From Cyclostephanos tholiformis (Eukaryota > Bacillariophyta > Thalassiosirophyceae > Thalassiosirales > Thalassiosiraceae): a DNA stretch of 13,977 nucleotides. The stretch spans positions 1 through 13,977 of the forward strand of contig JALLPB010000642.1 in assembly GCA_036939975.1 (NCBI GenBank). Direction: 5' to 3'. The translations under genes and the position numbers were made by a program. This document shows, piece by piece, positions 1 to 8,521 of this stretch; the stretch's first letter is position 1, and each line of letters begins with the position of its first letter. The notes beneath the pieces are model-generated. The model saw only the letters and a list, made by a program, of their open reading frames with translations, did no database searches and had not been told where the DNA came from.

Positions 1-2
1 AT

Positions 3-569
3 CAAACGGCATTTGACAACGTAAAGGCTACTATCGCCAAAGAAGTAGTCTTGGCATATCCTGATTTCTCTAAAGTGTTTGAGATTTACACAGATGCCTC
101 CACGACGCAGTTGGGAGCAGTGATCACACAGGATATCAGGCCAATCGCATTCTTCAGTAGGAAACTTTCCGTAACGCAAGCAAAATACCTAAATATTTGG
201 ATCTGCTTCAACAAAAAGGCAGCTGCAAGATCCGTACATGTGGTGAAGATGACCACATACTATACGATATTCCTGCGTGGAAATAATCAACACCTCAGCT
301 GGTTGGATATCTTGCAGTTGAAAGGATATCACCATAGGAATCAGTGGAAATCATACCAGCACAAACAAACAGGATTTAAATTCATATCCAGTTCAAAGCC
401 ATCCCCATATGTAGACTCTGGTATGGACTTGGTGATATTTCTGAGCAGGCGAAATGCCAACTCCAAATATGTGCATTGGATATATGAGATTTGCATAGAA
501 TCCTATGCAAAACAAATGATCCTTGGCCTCCAGCGGACATCACTTTTAAACATTAAAATAAGCTCATAA
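3..569 (+). pseudogene. Ty3/gypsy retrotransposon pol remnant (end of reverse transcriptase into RNase H)
   Basis: The frame is open from position 3 and enters from outside the window, so the 5' part is missing. The first ~60 codons are clearly Ty3/gypsy RNase H: an AFDNVKATIA stretch, LAYPDFSKVFEIYTDAS with the catalytic Asp in TDAS, then QLGAVI and PIAFFSRKL. RNase H removes the RNA template strand during reverse transcription. After about position 187 (QAKY) the expected continuation is lost, although the frame stays open to 569. Near 510-550 a different frame reads NDPWPPADITFKH, which resembles the inter-domain sequence after RNase H in these elements, so at least one indel is present. 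No integrase or LTR is visible. I read this as a dead 5'-truncated fragment. The family call is firm for the first 180 bp and weak beyond. Confidence 0.8.
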
Positions 570-660
570 TTTCTTTTTCTCCATCATTGTTACATGTGCT
601 TCCTCTCTCCATAGCAGAAGCCCTACCATACAACTACTTTCTCCTTAGGTGAAACGCGTA

Positions 661-1162
661 GGACAGGCAGAACTTGGAGCCCTATTTATCATTTATCAAT
701 GCAAAAAATGCAGTGTCAATGCGCCACACACTCGAAGAACTTGGACATCCCCAACCATGCACACCCATTCAGATGGATAACAAAACCGCAAACGACCTAC
801 TCACCAATAAAATCATGCCAAAGGCATTAAAAGCCATGGACATGCATTTCCACTGGTTACACTGCCGCGACGCCCAGGGACAATTTCGATATTATTGGCA
901 GCCTGGAACACAGAACTTGTCTGATTATTTTACCATGCACCACCCCGCCAGCCACCATAAGGCCAGCAGGCCCACATACTTGACATCAGTTTCTGACCCA
1001 CAATAAAAGAAACTATTCCCCATGTCACCAGACACTAAATCCAACGTGGTCATCCCTACGAAGGCCATAGTCACCACAAATTCCTTTGTGAAATCACTAC
1101 TAAAAACTGACAGATTCTGACCAGTTCCAGAACAAAAGTCCTTCACTGCGCCAGGTGCCTAA
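661..1162 (+). pseudogene. Ty1/copia retrotransposon pol C-terminus (RNase H) remnant
   Basis: This is the end of a copia-type polyprotein. The frame at 661 reads GQAELGALFI and then breaks at a 7-bp tandem duplication (684-697). In the shifted frame from 698 it continues NAKNAVSMRHTLEELGHPQP, PIQMDNKTA (the usual motif is TDN, here MDN), KALKAMDMHFHWL, and QFRYYWQPGTQNLSDYF followed by a HHPASHH tail. These blocks are typical of RNase H and the C-terminal tail in copia elements of microalgae. A TAA at 1004-1006 interrupts the tail. The same frame then continues recognisably (NSFVKSLLKTDRF) to a TGA at 1118-1120 and a TAA at 1160-1162. No reverse transcriptase, integrase or gag is attached upstream, and I cannot identify the expected 3' LTR. 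The fragment is inactive. Confidence 0.82.
684..697. repeat. 7-bp tandem duplication (atttatc x2) breaking the copia RNase H frame
   Basis: The two heptamers abut exactly at 684-690 and 691-697. Removing either copy rejoins GQAELGALFI to NAKNAV in one frame, which matches the ALFINAK block expected in copia RNase H. The duplication is therefore a lesion, not ancestral sequence. Confidence 0.85.
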
Positions 1163-1459
1163 GCAACCTACGGCAAGGGTGTGTTAGATCTACCAAAATA
1201 GGCAATGTGGTAATATCGGGACTTGGATCCCACCAAAACCCACATACTCCTTAAAGTCACTTTGTCACAGGAATTACTAATAGCAAATAGTATTCCAGAA
1301 GGGGAAACGAGAAGCCAGAACTACAGACCAGCCATTCCCCTAAATAACCAACCACATCAGCAATAAATTCGCCTACGATATGAGATGGGAAACACAAACA
1401 ACTATCCCTAGACAATCATAAATATAAAACAACCTTTACATCAACTACAAAGATAGTAC
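1163..1459. other. AT-rich spacer between two oppositely oriented copia fragments
   Basis: I found no convincing reading frame here on either strand. The 3' LTR of the plus-strand copia fragment, or the gag/pol continuation of the minus-strand fragment, would be expected, but I recognise neither. The boundary between the two elements lies somewhere in this stretch. Confidence 0.5.
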
Positions 1460-2070
1460 CTAGGTTTAGTATCGTTGTCGGGTCTCACACGGTTTTGTAC
1501 CTGGCGTCCTTGTACTCGTATTTTTGGGACGTTGTCATCTGGATTGCCGTCTCTGTTTGTAGATGGAGTATTATCTATTGGACGGTCTCGTCTCCAAAAT
1601 TGATGTATTGTTTTTTCAGTGGTGTGAGGGCATCTTTGCCTACTCCGTAGAGAAGTAGTTCCTTGCCCGCTTCTTGGGCCCCGAGGTAGTCAGCATAGAC
1701 CCATTCTTCGATCTTATGTTGTGAGACAATTGAATTGTGTTGGGCGGCTGATACTCCCGCGACGAGTGCTGCGGCCGCATACACGCCCGGGTTTACTGGT
1801 GCGTTGTATACCCAGGCAGGGTCTGCAATGACGACCCTGTACTTGGCTTTGGGGATGACAATGGCTAATGGCTAAGTGGCCATATCATTGTCCCTGTTCA
1901 AAGTGCGTGCTTTTGAGGATGGTAAATGTACCTCCAAGCTCGTTCTTGAGATCATCGATAGATTCTGGAGTGATGATGCCCGTAATCTTTGTTATGGCGT
2001 CTTTTTTGCAACGCGAGCATTTTGTACGCCCCGCTCTGGGATGATTTTGATGACATCATTCTGACTTTGC
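1460..2070 (-). pseudogene. Ty1/copia-type gag remnant, multiply disrupted
   Basis: Read on the minus strand, the blocks run in gag order: KIIPERGVQNARVAKK, then KKDAITKITGIITPES, SIDDLKNELGGTFTILKS, HFEQGQ, YGHLAI, VIPKAKYRVVIADPAWVY, NPGVYAAAALVAGVSAAQ, EYLGAQEAGKEL-like (here DYLGAQEAGKELLLYGVG), LKKQYINFGDETVQ, and TAIQMTTSQKYEYK ending DPTTILNLG. These match the copia gag (nucleocapsid precursor) I know from diatom elements. The lesions are a one-base shift at an A-run near 2000, TGA at 1885-1887, a 7-bp tandem duplication at 1861-1874, TAG at 1575-1577 and TGA at 1485-1487. Nothing downstream corresponds to the zinc knuckle, protease or integrase. The fragment lies tail to tail with the plus-strand copia RNase H, so the two are separate insertions or an inverted element. 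The family assignment rests on recall of the motif order, not on a search. Confidence 0.75.
1861..1874. repeat. 7-bp tandem duplication (atggcta x2) breaking the copia gag frame
   Basis: The heptamers at 1861-1867 and 1868-1874 are identical and adjacent. On the minus strand, with both present, the frame reads YGHLAIS and then out of frame. With one removed it reads YGHLAIVIPKAKYR, the expected gag sequence. Confidence 0.85.
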
Positions 2071-2744
2071 TTGTGGAGAAGGATGATGCTTGTGTTTTGT
2101 CTCGCAATGGGCGATGACGCTGAAAGAATAGATAATCAACTGCTAAACCTGTGCCATACTCTGAAGTCGATGAATAGTATGGGGACTGTCTACTCATCTA
2201 ATGGGTAGGTGTCCCATGGAATTAATCGTTGTTTGTTTGTATAAATAGATGGCAGCAAACTGCCATCCTTTCTCGCTTCTTTGTTGTAATTGGTCATAGG
2301 ATTTGTCTATTGACTAATAGTATTGACGGAATATAGGGAATCACTTTTAGCCATATACTATGGCCAGATAGGCTTTGTGACTATATGTACTCTGGGGAAG
2401 TCTAACACTGGCTACTTGGTCGGGATGACTCCATGGAAAGTGGAAAGAGAACTGACTGCATTCCTCAGAAACTCTTGTATGTAGAGTGTCATATACTGAT
2501 TATAGCATTTTTAGATTGATGTTGACACCATTCTTGCATATGTATGTTAATGAGTTGGTGGAACCTTCACACTTTCTTAGACCTGGCGATGAGTGAATGA
2601 AAAATGCACACAATGAATGTGTTATTCACCACCATTGCTATGATTTTATACCTCTAGACCTTTAATTTTTATTGAACCATTGACTGAATAGGGGTTGGGC
2701 TCCATCGAGTGATCTCCCCGGCCATGGCCATTACGTCTACCTCG
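2071..2744. other. AT-rich stretch without a recognisable gene
   Basis: The part next to the gag remnant should be its 5' leader and LTR (the element reads leftwards), but I could not find a matching LTR pair, a tRNA primer site or TG...CA ends. Short frames on either strand look random. A TATAAATA string lies at 2240-2247 on the plus strand, directly followed by a hairpin (2248-2267). Confidence 0.5.
2248..2267. repeat. Perfect inverted repeat, 8-bp arms with 4-nt loop
   Basis: The arms gatggcag (2248-2255) and ctgccatc (2260-2267) are perfect reverse complements around caaa. It sits upstream of the minus-strand gag remnant, in the position of a retroelement leader, and immediately after TATAAATA on the plus strand. 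The function is unknown. Confidence 0.6.
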
Positions 2745-3837
2745 TTAATATAGCCATATTTCTTCATCAGGGCAGCATACTTCACCTATGTTGCGATTGA
2801 CCTGGGTGAAATAATTTATCTTCAAGTAAAGCCACTGAAGGTGGTAAACTCCTTTGAGTCCCCAAAACCTGGGTAGTATGCCTTCATGTGTCTGTAGTGT
2901 TCCTTGAGAAAGGAAACAGGTGGGTGTTCTTGTGGCAGTACCACACACCACACAGAAGACTGCAAGCATGCAAAGGATGCAGAGTGATGAGTTGTCTGGG
3001 CCAGGCTGGTTGATCTTGGCCTTGAGGAGCAATTGGGCATTGGCATAAGATGGTGTTGCGCCTCTTTGCTGAATGAAGTCAATTTGCCGGTTGATTCCGG
3101 GGGAATCAGTGAATAAGAAAGCATTGCCAAGGCATACCCCATTTTAGGGAGGTGACTTGGGTGAGGAGAAACACAGATGGAGCAAACTGCTCGTAGATCG
3201 CCCCTAGGACAAGGAACTCATTTGCTACCTTCCCCTCAAAAATATCCAGGCAATCCTTGCACGGAGACTTGGCCAAGATGGTCCACAATGGGGCCAACTC
3301 GTTCTCCTCCTGCATGCCGGAGTATCGTAGGAGCCGTGCGAAGTTTTCCATGCTGGGCCACATTGCCACGGAGGTGGTTTCCTTCAGCTCACGGTCAAGG
3401 TGCGCCACTGCCTGCTCCAGCTGCCGCTGCCGCTGCCCCACCAAGATCGTGTTAATAAGGGGCTGTAGGTTGACTTCGGGTGCTGCGAATTGTCGTAAAC
3501 CGGTTAGGTGCTGGACTAGCAGCGCTTCGGCTTGTTCGAGGAGTGGGATGTGATGCCCGGGGGGAGCAAGAGGCTCAACTTCCACCGTGGGTGCCTGGCC
3601 TTACCCGGGGGCCATAAGCGCCGCCAAGCAGAAATGCGTGAGTGTCTCACAGGTTGCTGCCATTCCATCCACTTCTGTCATGAGCAATATGGTTTCCATG
3701 AAGTACCGAGGGGTAGCTCCTCCTGCGTTGGCCAAAAAAAGCAAGGCATACCTGTTTGGAAGTGGGACGATATTCCGCGTGCGGGAAGTGCTCGTGTCTG
3801 TGGTCAAGACGCGGGCATCAGGTTCCACGGGAAGCAT
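2745..3837 (-). pseudogene. Degenerate reading frame of an unnamed repeat-associated protein family
   Basis: From 3837 the minus frame is open except for a TAA at 3601-3603. It carries YALLFLANAGGATPRYFMET, a Gln/Glu-rich helical stretch (QRQRQLEQAVAHLDRELKE) that may form a coiled coil, and then ENFARLLRYSGM, ENELAPLWTILAKSP, and IYEQFAPSVFLLTQVTSLKW. Near 3120 the frame jumps to GNAFLFTDSPGINRQIDF, ATPSYANAQLLLKAKINQPG. A 7-bp duplication at 2941-2954 then breaks CVVLPQEHPPVSFLKEHYRH. A further shift near 2860 leads to LKGVYHLQWLYLKI and YFTQVNRNIGE. I recall this motif series from abundant multicopy hypothetical proteins in diatom genomes, probably linked to retroelements, but I cannot assign a named domain or function. 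With at least four lesions it cannot make the full protein. A paralogue search would show the intact form. Confidence 0.6.
2941..2954. repeat. 7-bp tandem duplication (ccacaca x2) breaking the unnamed repeat ORF
   Basis: The heptamers at 2941-2947 and 2948-2954 are identical and adjacent. On the minus strand, removing one copy turns the broken frame into AVFCVVLPQEHPPVSFLKEH, joining two halves that are open in different frames. Confidence 0.8.
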
Positions 3838-4820
3838 GCCCCAAGCTTACCCCACGTCCGGCACCATGATTCGGGGAGTACCAACACCAGTAATCAATTG
3901 GGTATTCGATATGGTGTGGTGACACAATTTCACCCGGCAATCCAGAGAGAGGCAAAGACGAAGACAACGATGCAGCGAACATCGCACGAGCAATCATAAT
4001 AAGAAAAATTACAACGATGTCATCCTCCTCCCACTCGCGGAAGTCCATTGCCAAAATATCGAAACCAGACGTCCTCTCGGCGGCGTACCTCGAGGGAACG
4101 TCGAACAAGGTGAGGATGGGGAGCGGAGGCACGCTCCGTCTTTTTTTTGTTCGTTTGGGGTGATTGGCTGCAATGATGAAGTATATAAATTTCAATATTT
4201 TGAGTATCATAGTGGTGAATTCAACATTTCATTTTAATCCTTTTCTGGTTCTCTTTTGGAGTCTCATTTTTCATTTGCACCAAAAATAATATTATACTCT
4301 CACGCAATCGCCGATTGCCTCCGCCAAAAGCTGTCGCCATCTCCTTGGCTTGCCATCGCTCGCCAGCATGGCCACCGCCATAGCCACCGCCTGGGCCATC
4401 ACTATGTATTGGAGTATTTCCAGCCATCAGAACCAGACACATTCCCCCGAACTCCAATATAAGCCACTTCGAGGTTGGGATCTGAATTTTTGTTTCGGTG
4501 GCGGCTCGGGAAACTGACTGTCGTGGGCCGGTTCCTTCCCACGTCAAGTCAACTGCTGCTGCACCTGGGGGTACCGAGCAACAAACTCACTTTGCAGCAG
4601 TATGTTCGATCCTTCCCCATGTGGAAGTCCCGTATTTACGAATGGAGAGTGCATACGAATTCAGGCCCGAGTTGTGAAAGAGGCATGGTGACTTTTAGAG
4701 TATCCCGTCGGTCGGCAGAATCCCATTTTTACCGCACCCTTATCATAATCAATTTTCCGCGAGAAATCATTAAGGTTGTAGGGCAGTAGGAACCTCTTCA
4801 TTGTTACGGCTGCGGACGAG
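3838..4820. other. About 1 kb without a convincing gene
   Basis: Several overlapping open frames of 70-150 codons occur on both strands, but none shows a domain, a consistent hydrophobic pattern or a family motif. A TATA-like string (gtatataaat, 4181-4190) may belong to a promoter, but no gene follows it clearly. The minus frame at 3818-4210 contains one hydrophobic run (IVVIFLIMIARAMF) of unknown meaning. A 9-bp inverted repeat (tattggagt 4407-4415 / actccaata 4451-4459) is present. The right end should contain the 3' end and polyadenylation region of the HSF gene, which is transcribed leftwards. Confidence 0.5.
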
Positions 4821-6548
4821 CTAGTTGTTTGGAGATGGAGATCGTTCCCTCTTCCTTTTATTCATCAGTGGCGCAAGATTGTCACCTAAGGAAGCAGATC
4901 GGATTGATGGAAAAGTTGTTTCGCTTGCTGCGGTGTCACCACAATTTGTATCTTCGGTTCCATTGGTCGATGATGCAGCAGTATTCGTCGTGCCAGTGTT
5001 GGTGGAGGGATTCAGCGGATCTTGATTTCCTTGTAAAAGATGTAGTGGATTCCCTGGCAAAAATGAATGGCGCGTTTGATTGTCATAGCCTTGGAATGCA
5101 CTTGATGACAATTGAGGTGTTGCACTTTGCTGCTGCATTCCGATAGTAGAGTCGATATGATTTATGGCATTACCTGGTACTTCTGGCTGAACGAATGCAC
5201 TCTGTCTGTGCGCGAGAAACCTTATGATACCATCGACGATAGATACGATGGGCTCTCGACTTGCTGTTGGTGCAGTTTGACTCGTGTTTGCGCTGGAAAT
5301 GGATATCTGCTGCTGTATTGAGTTCAGTTGGGCTGGTCGGATGCCATGTAACAAATTGGCCAAATCGCTTTGCAACGACGAAAGCAAAACTTGTGAGGAC
5401 GAGTAAGTTGCAACAATCGTATTGACCAGCTGCACTAGCTCGTTGTGGGCTAATGCGAGCTGTGGTGAAAGATAATCGTTGTGGGCTAATGCGAGCTGTG
5501 GTGGAAGATTATGTAGGCTCGGGCTTGTCCTGAATCCTGCGTTCATGTGATTTGCGTTTATAGCTCGTTGATAAGAAGCTGAATGCAAGAGTCCTGTTGA
5601 GATGGATACAGATGTTCAGGAACGAAACGATGTATTCTCACCTTCTGCACCGTTGATTTCACCACTCTGATTCTGTAAGCCAGCTGAGTTTTGGATCTCG
5701 AATTGAATCGTTTCCTGCTTGACTTCTCGTGGTGCCTTTTTATTGCGCGGCAATGGCTTCATGTTTTGATGGATATCGCTATCTCTGCAAAATACCTAAA
5801 TTGCGATGGATAATAGGAAGTTTTGTTCATCATTTGGGATCAATGACAGTATACATTATAGGCGCAACATTATCTAGTGCTTACCTCGTGAGTGAAAACG
5901 TAATGTCCCGAACCAGCAGTACTCTTGTCGGTCTGTTTGAACCCCCATCTAAGATTATCGTCGGAAAATGTATTGAGCAAAGAGCGAAGAACGATCAAAC
6001 CTTGAAGAGATCGATGGTATAGACACAGTAGTAGAGAAATGATCTTACCTGTTAAGTCTCCGCAAAAACGATTGAAAGATACATGTGTCGAAGTATTTTG
6101 GTAGCATCTGCTCAAATTGATTTTGATTTCTTATAACGAACCCACGGCCATCTGGTAGCCATTGCACTGCCCGACTGCCAGTATTTGTCTCAATGTTCAG
6201 CATGTAATAGAGCTGCGTAGAAAATCGTTTGGTCTTGTTAGGATCATCTTTTGGAACAGAAACACTTCGTTGCAATATTTCTTTGGAGACATCGAAATCT
6301 GCACCCGCGACTTCAGCAAATGAATTCTTGAATTCATTGCTTTTTGTATCCTTGCTCAGCCAAGACAAAGCACTGGATGACGATTTGTCATTGACTTCAT
6401 TGACAATCTCGGAATGAGAGAAACCTTTATTGTAGCTATCACATTCATTGTCACGTCCACTATTCGCGAGATCAAATTGATGATGGTCAGAATCATAGTG
6501 AATCTCTATGGAATTCTCATCAGGATTGCTCTTTGAATTGTCGTTCAT
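4821..6548 (-). CDS. HSF: Heat shock transcription factor, four exons
   Basis: Exons on the minus strand are 6548-6049, 5948-5885, 5795-5642 and 5593-4821 (stop at 4823-4821), giving 496 codons. All three introns are GT-AG and the phases agree. The DNA-binding domain spans about residues 109-204: FSTQLYYMLN, AVQWLPDGRGFVI, MLPKYF, FQSFLRRLNRWGF across intron 1, HYVFTHE, then VFCRDSDIHQNMK after intron 2. It is a winged helix that should bind nGAAn heat-shock elements in the nucleus. Exon 4 holds a leucine-rich stretch (LVNTIVATY, VLLSSLQSDLANLLHGI) suited to the HR-A/B trimerisation helix. Low-complexity Ser/Thr/Asn/Gln sequence follows, with a basic NKRKRERS cluster near the C-terminus that is a probable nuclear signal. 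The ~108-residue acidic/Ser N-terminal extension is long for the family. The start is uncertain: an in-frame ATG at 6674 would add 42 residues (538 in all). I prefer 6548 because the extra part looks like leader sequence. The gene stands alone. Confidence 0.9.
5440..5511. repeat. 36-bp in-frame tandem duplication inside HSF exon 4
   Basis: Two 36-bp units (5440-5475 and 5476-5511) are nearly identical, differing in the last few bases. They encode a 12-residue repeat around PQLALAHN(D/E), just before the probable HR-A/B helix. The high identity suggests a recent slippage-type duplication. Confidence 0.88.
5594..5641 (-). other. HSF intron 3 (48 nt, phase 1)
   Basis: The donor is GCAGAAG|GTGAGAAT and the acceptor CTCAACAG|GACTC. 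It is very short and a multiple of three, but unspliced it carries an in-frame TGA, so removal is needed to join GAE to GLLHSASYQ. Confidence 0.78.
5796..5884 (-). other. HSF intron 2 (89 nt, phase 0)
   Basis: The donor is CACGAG|GTAAGC and the acceptor CAATTTAG|GTATTTTGC. The join gives FTHE-VFCRDSD, the expected end of the HSF domain. A second AG 11 nt further on (TTTTGCAG) would shift the frame and is less likely to be used. Confidence 0.82.
5949..6048 (-). other. HSF intron 1 (100 nt, phase 2)
   Basis: The donor is ACAG|GTAAGATC and the acceptor AATCTTAG|ATGG. The split codon AG|A gives the Arg of LNRWGF, inside the recognition region of the DNA-binding domain. Confidence 0.88.
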
Positions 6549-6802
6549 TACTATGTTCAAGCGAATCAGAGTGATGACACCCTGGGAAACATCGATGACG
6601 GAGGCAGGGTGGGTTGCGATCGAAACTGACAGGAGGCTGGTAGGATTCTCTGAGCATCTGCCACCCGTCTGCATGGCAGCTGTAATTCATTCTTGCGTGC
6701 TGGTCTTTTCGTCTTGTCTTCTGTGCTGCGACTCTGTAAGTGCGTCATGAATCGAGCACCCACGTCGTGTATTCAATTTCTTCGCCAGATCTTCGTGTAA
6801 GT

Positions 6803-6818
6803 AATGTGACAATGTGAC
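6803..6818. repeat. 8-bp tandem duplication (aatgtgac x2)
   Basis: Two adjacent perfect copies, 6803-6810 and 6811-6818, lie in the presumed promoter region of the HSF gene, about 255 bp upstream of the preferred start. Confidence 0.7.
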
Positions 6819-7669
6819 ATTATCGTTTTACCCAACACCGAGACTTTTCCAAGATCCAGCTGTTTCTCTCAAATGATTAAATAACGAATTTGAGGGTCAT
6901 TTGGTCATTGTTTTACCTTGCATGCACATGAAAATTGCCCAAAAATATCAACTGACTCGCGTCAGACACCTTCATACAGAGATTTTGGCCTGAGGATTGT
7001 TGAAAGGGCAGGAGGGGCAGAGGTGGGGTTCATCTCTCTCATCTCTCAGGCTTGCTACATCTCCTAATTCTCATGCTCAAACAATCTCCACAACCATACG
7101 CAACAGATTATTGGCCTGTGAGGTCACCTCCTCCCAGCATTCATCTACAGCTTTTTTGGGACAAAAAAATTCAACCATTAAAATTCTATGTGTAGGGTAA
7201 ATTACTACCTGAAAAACCCCTCTTAATTCACCATGTTAATCCCCCTAACAATTACATTCAAATTGAGCATCCGGGTGATGGATATGTTCCAATCGCTGGA
7301 CAAATTTCTGATGCATTGCGAGCCAAAATTGCGCGGGCCCTCCTAACACCCTGACAAAGGGCTATGCCATTTTGGCTTGCTTTTCCTTGTGATGTCAGCG
7401 AGCTCTGAGGCCCTTTTGGGCAACATAATTTTCATGTCAACGATGCGCCATGTCTTTAAGTAGCTGATAAATAGTATAAATAATTATATTCTCTAGTGTT
7501 AACAACATAGACTTGTCGCCCATCATGTTCTTGGCTGATTGTCGAATGTCTTCACGCAGGGAGGGGAGCACCCTGTTGGCCATAAGATGATGGCAGCGAC
7601 CATGGCTGGGGTGTGTTTTTTTTTTACCTAGCTTCTGCCTAGCTAATCGTGTGTCAGGTGCCCCACTAT

Positions 7670-7691
7670 CCAAAAACCAACCAAAAACCAA
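7670..7691. repeat. 11-bp tandem duplication (ccaaaaaccaa x2)
   Basis: Two adjacent perfect copies at 7670-7680 and 7681-7691. The sequence is low-complexity, so slippage is the simplest origin. Confidence 0.7.
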
Positions 7692-7755
7692 CCACTGTCC
7701 GACGTCATTTCTCCATCAATGATTGTCGGATGGGGATGTTTAAGTATCCATCCTG

Positions 7756-7767
7756 TGTGCATGCACA
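7756..7767. repeat. 12-bp perfect palindrome (tgtgcatgcaca)
   Basis: The sequence equals its own reverse complement. It lies 22 bp left of another palindrome (7790-7808). It could be a dimeric protein binding site or chance; nothing nearby decides. Confidence 0.5.
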
Positions 7768-7789
7768 GTTAGAAGATGTCTCTGCTGTA

Positions 7790-7808
7790 TGAATGAACAA
7801 TTCATTCA
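7790..7808. repeat. Inverted repeat, 8-bp arms with 3-nt loop (tgaatgaa/ttcattca)
   Basis: Perfect arms 7790-7797 and 7801-7808 around caa. It has no GC-rich stem and no T-run, so it is not a bacterial-type terminator. Confidence 0.5.
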
Positions 7809-8328
7809 TCTTGGGGTTGGTAGACTTCGGTGAAGCATCGGAAACCATGGTGGAGTTGTGCTTGTGGGCTACTACTATCGTATTATTTTACGTAAAATTT
7901 ATTTAAGCGATTAGAATTGGGGATGTTTGGGGGACAAAAAATACCACATCGCTGAATCATAGTCCATGGCCTGTTCACACACCCTTTAAAATCTGCTCGA
8001 TGGGACAGATAAGTGAGTATACTTAAGATGGGGAGTGAGTTGTGTGATTTGGCATGTATGATGCAATGCATGAGGAGACTTTTCATTAGGTGATGGGGAA
8101 GAGGAGGGGTGAAGGAGACTTCATCAGGGTGGACACAGAAAAGGTTGGATTTGGATCAAAGTGTGAGTATGAAATTAAGCTAGAATGGCCATGCCAAATA
8201 AGATGCCACCTCCAACCTGCCAAGTTCTCCTACCATACTATATCGATAGGATTATGCCTATGCACTGAGAGTTCACTTACTTGAGCTTGAGATGTATAGC
8301 ATTGAAAGGATGACGGATGACCCATCAT

Positions 8329-8350
8329 CATCAAATGCTGTGATTTGATG
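8329..8350. repeat. Inverted repeat, 8-bp arms with 6-nt loop (catcaaat/atttgatg)
   Basis: Perfect arms 8329-8336 and 8343-8350. It lies about 170 bp left of the tandem duplication at 8522. No function can be assigned. Confidence 0.5.
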
Positions 8351-8521
8351 GGAAGCAAAAGGATCACAATCATTCATAGATTCTGAAGGGAGCAATGGCA
8401 TTCTTTCAGTGCCTCAATATTGTGGTCTTCATAGCATTGATCTATATGATTTAGTCTTATAATCAAATCGCTGTATCATGCAGCCTTGATGATTGTCTTT
8501 CTCTTTGTTTGATTTTCTTTC

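Noticed and set aside
1163..2744. Search for LTRs, primer-binding site and target-site duplications around the copia fragments
   Set aside because: I found no long direct repeat pair, no convincing tRNA-complementary primer site and no matching ends. The elements appear too truncated.
3532..3999. 155-codon and overlapping 111-codon frames on the plus strand
   Set aside because: They are opposite the decayed minus-strand family, whose recognisable motifs show the true strand. The plus products look random.
5870..6115. 81-codon minus frame containing an HSF-like segment
   Set aside because: It is exon 2 of HSF read together with unspliced intron 1, not a separate gene.
7437..7691. 84-codon minus frame in the gene-poor region
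   Set aside because: No domain, and it includes a homopolymer run and an 11-bp tandem duplication. The composition matches the surrounding non-coding DNA.
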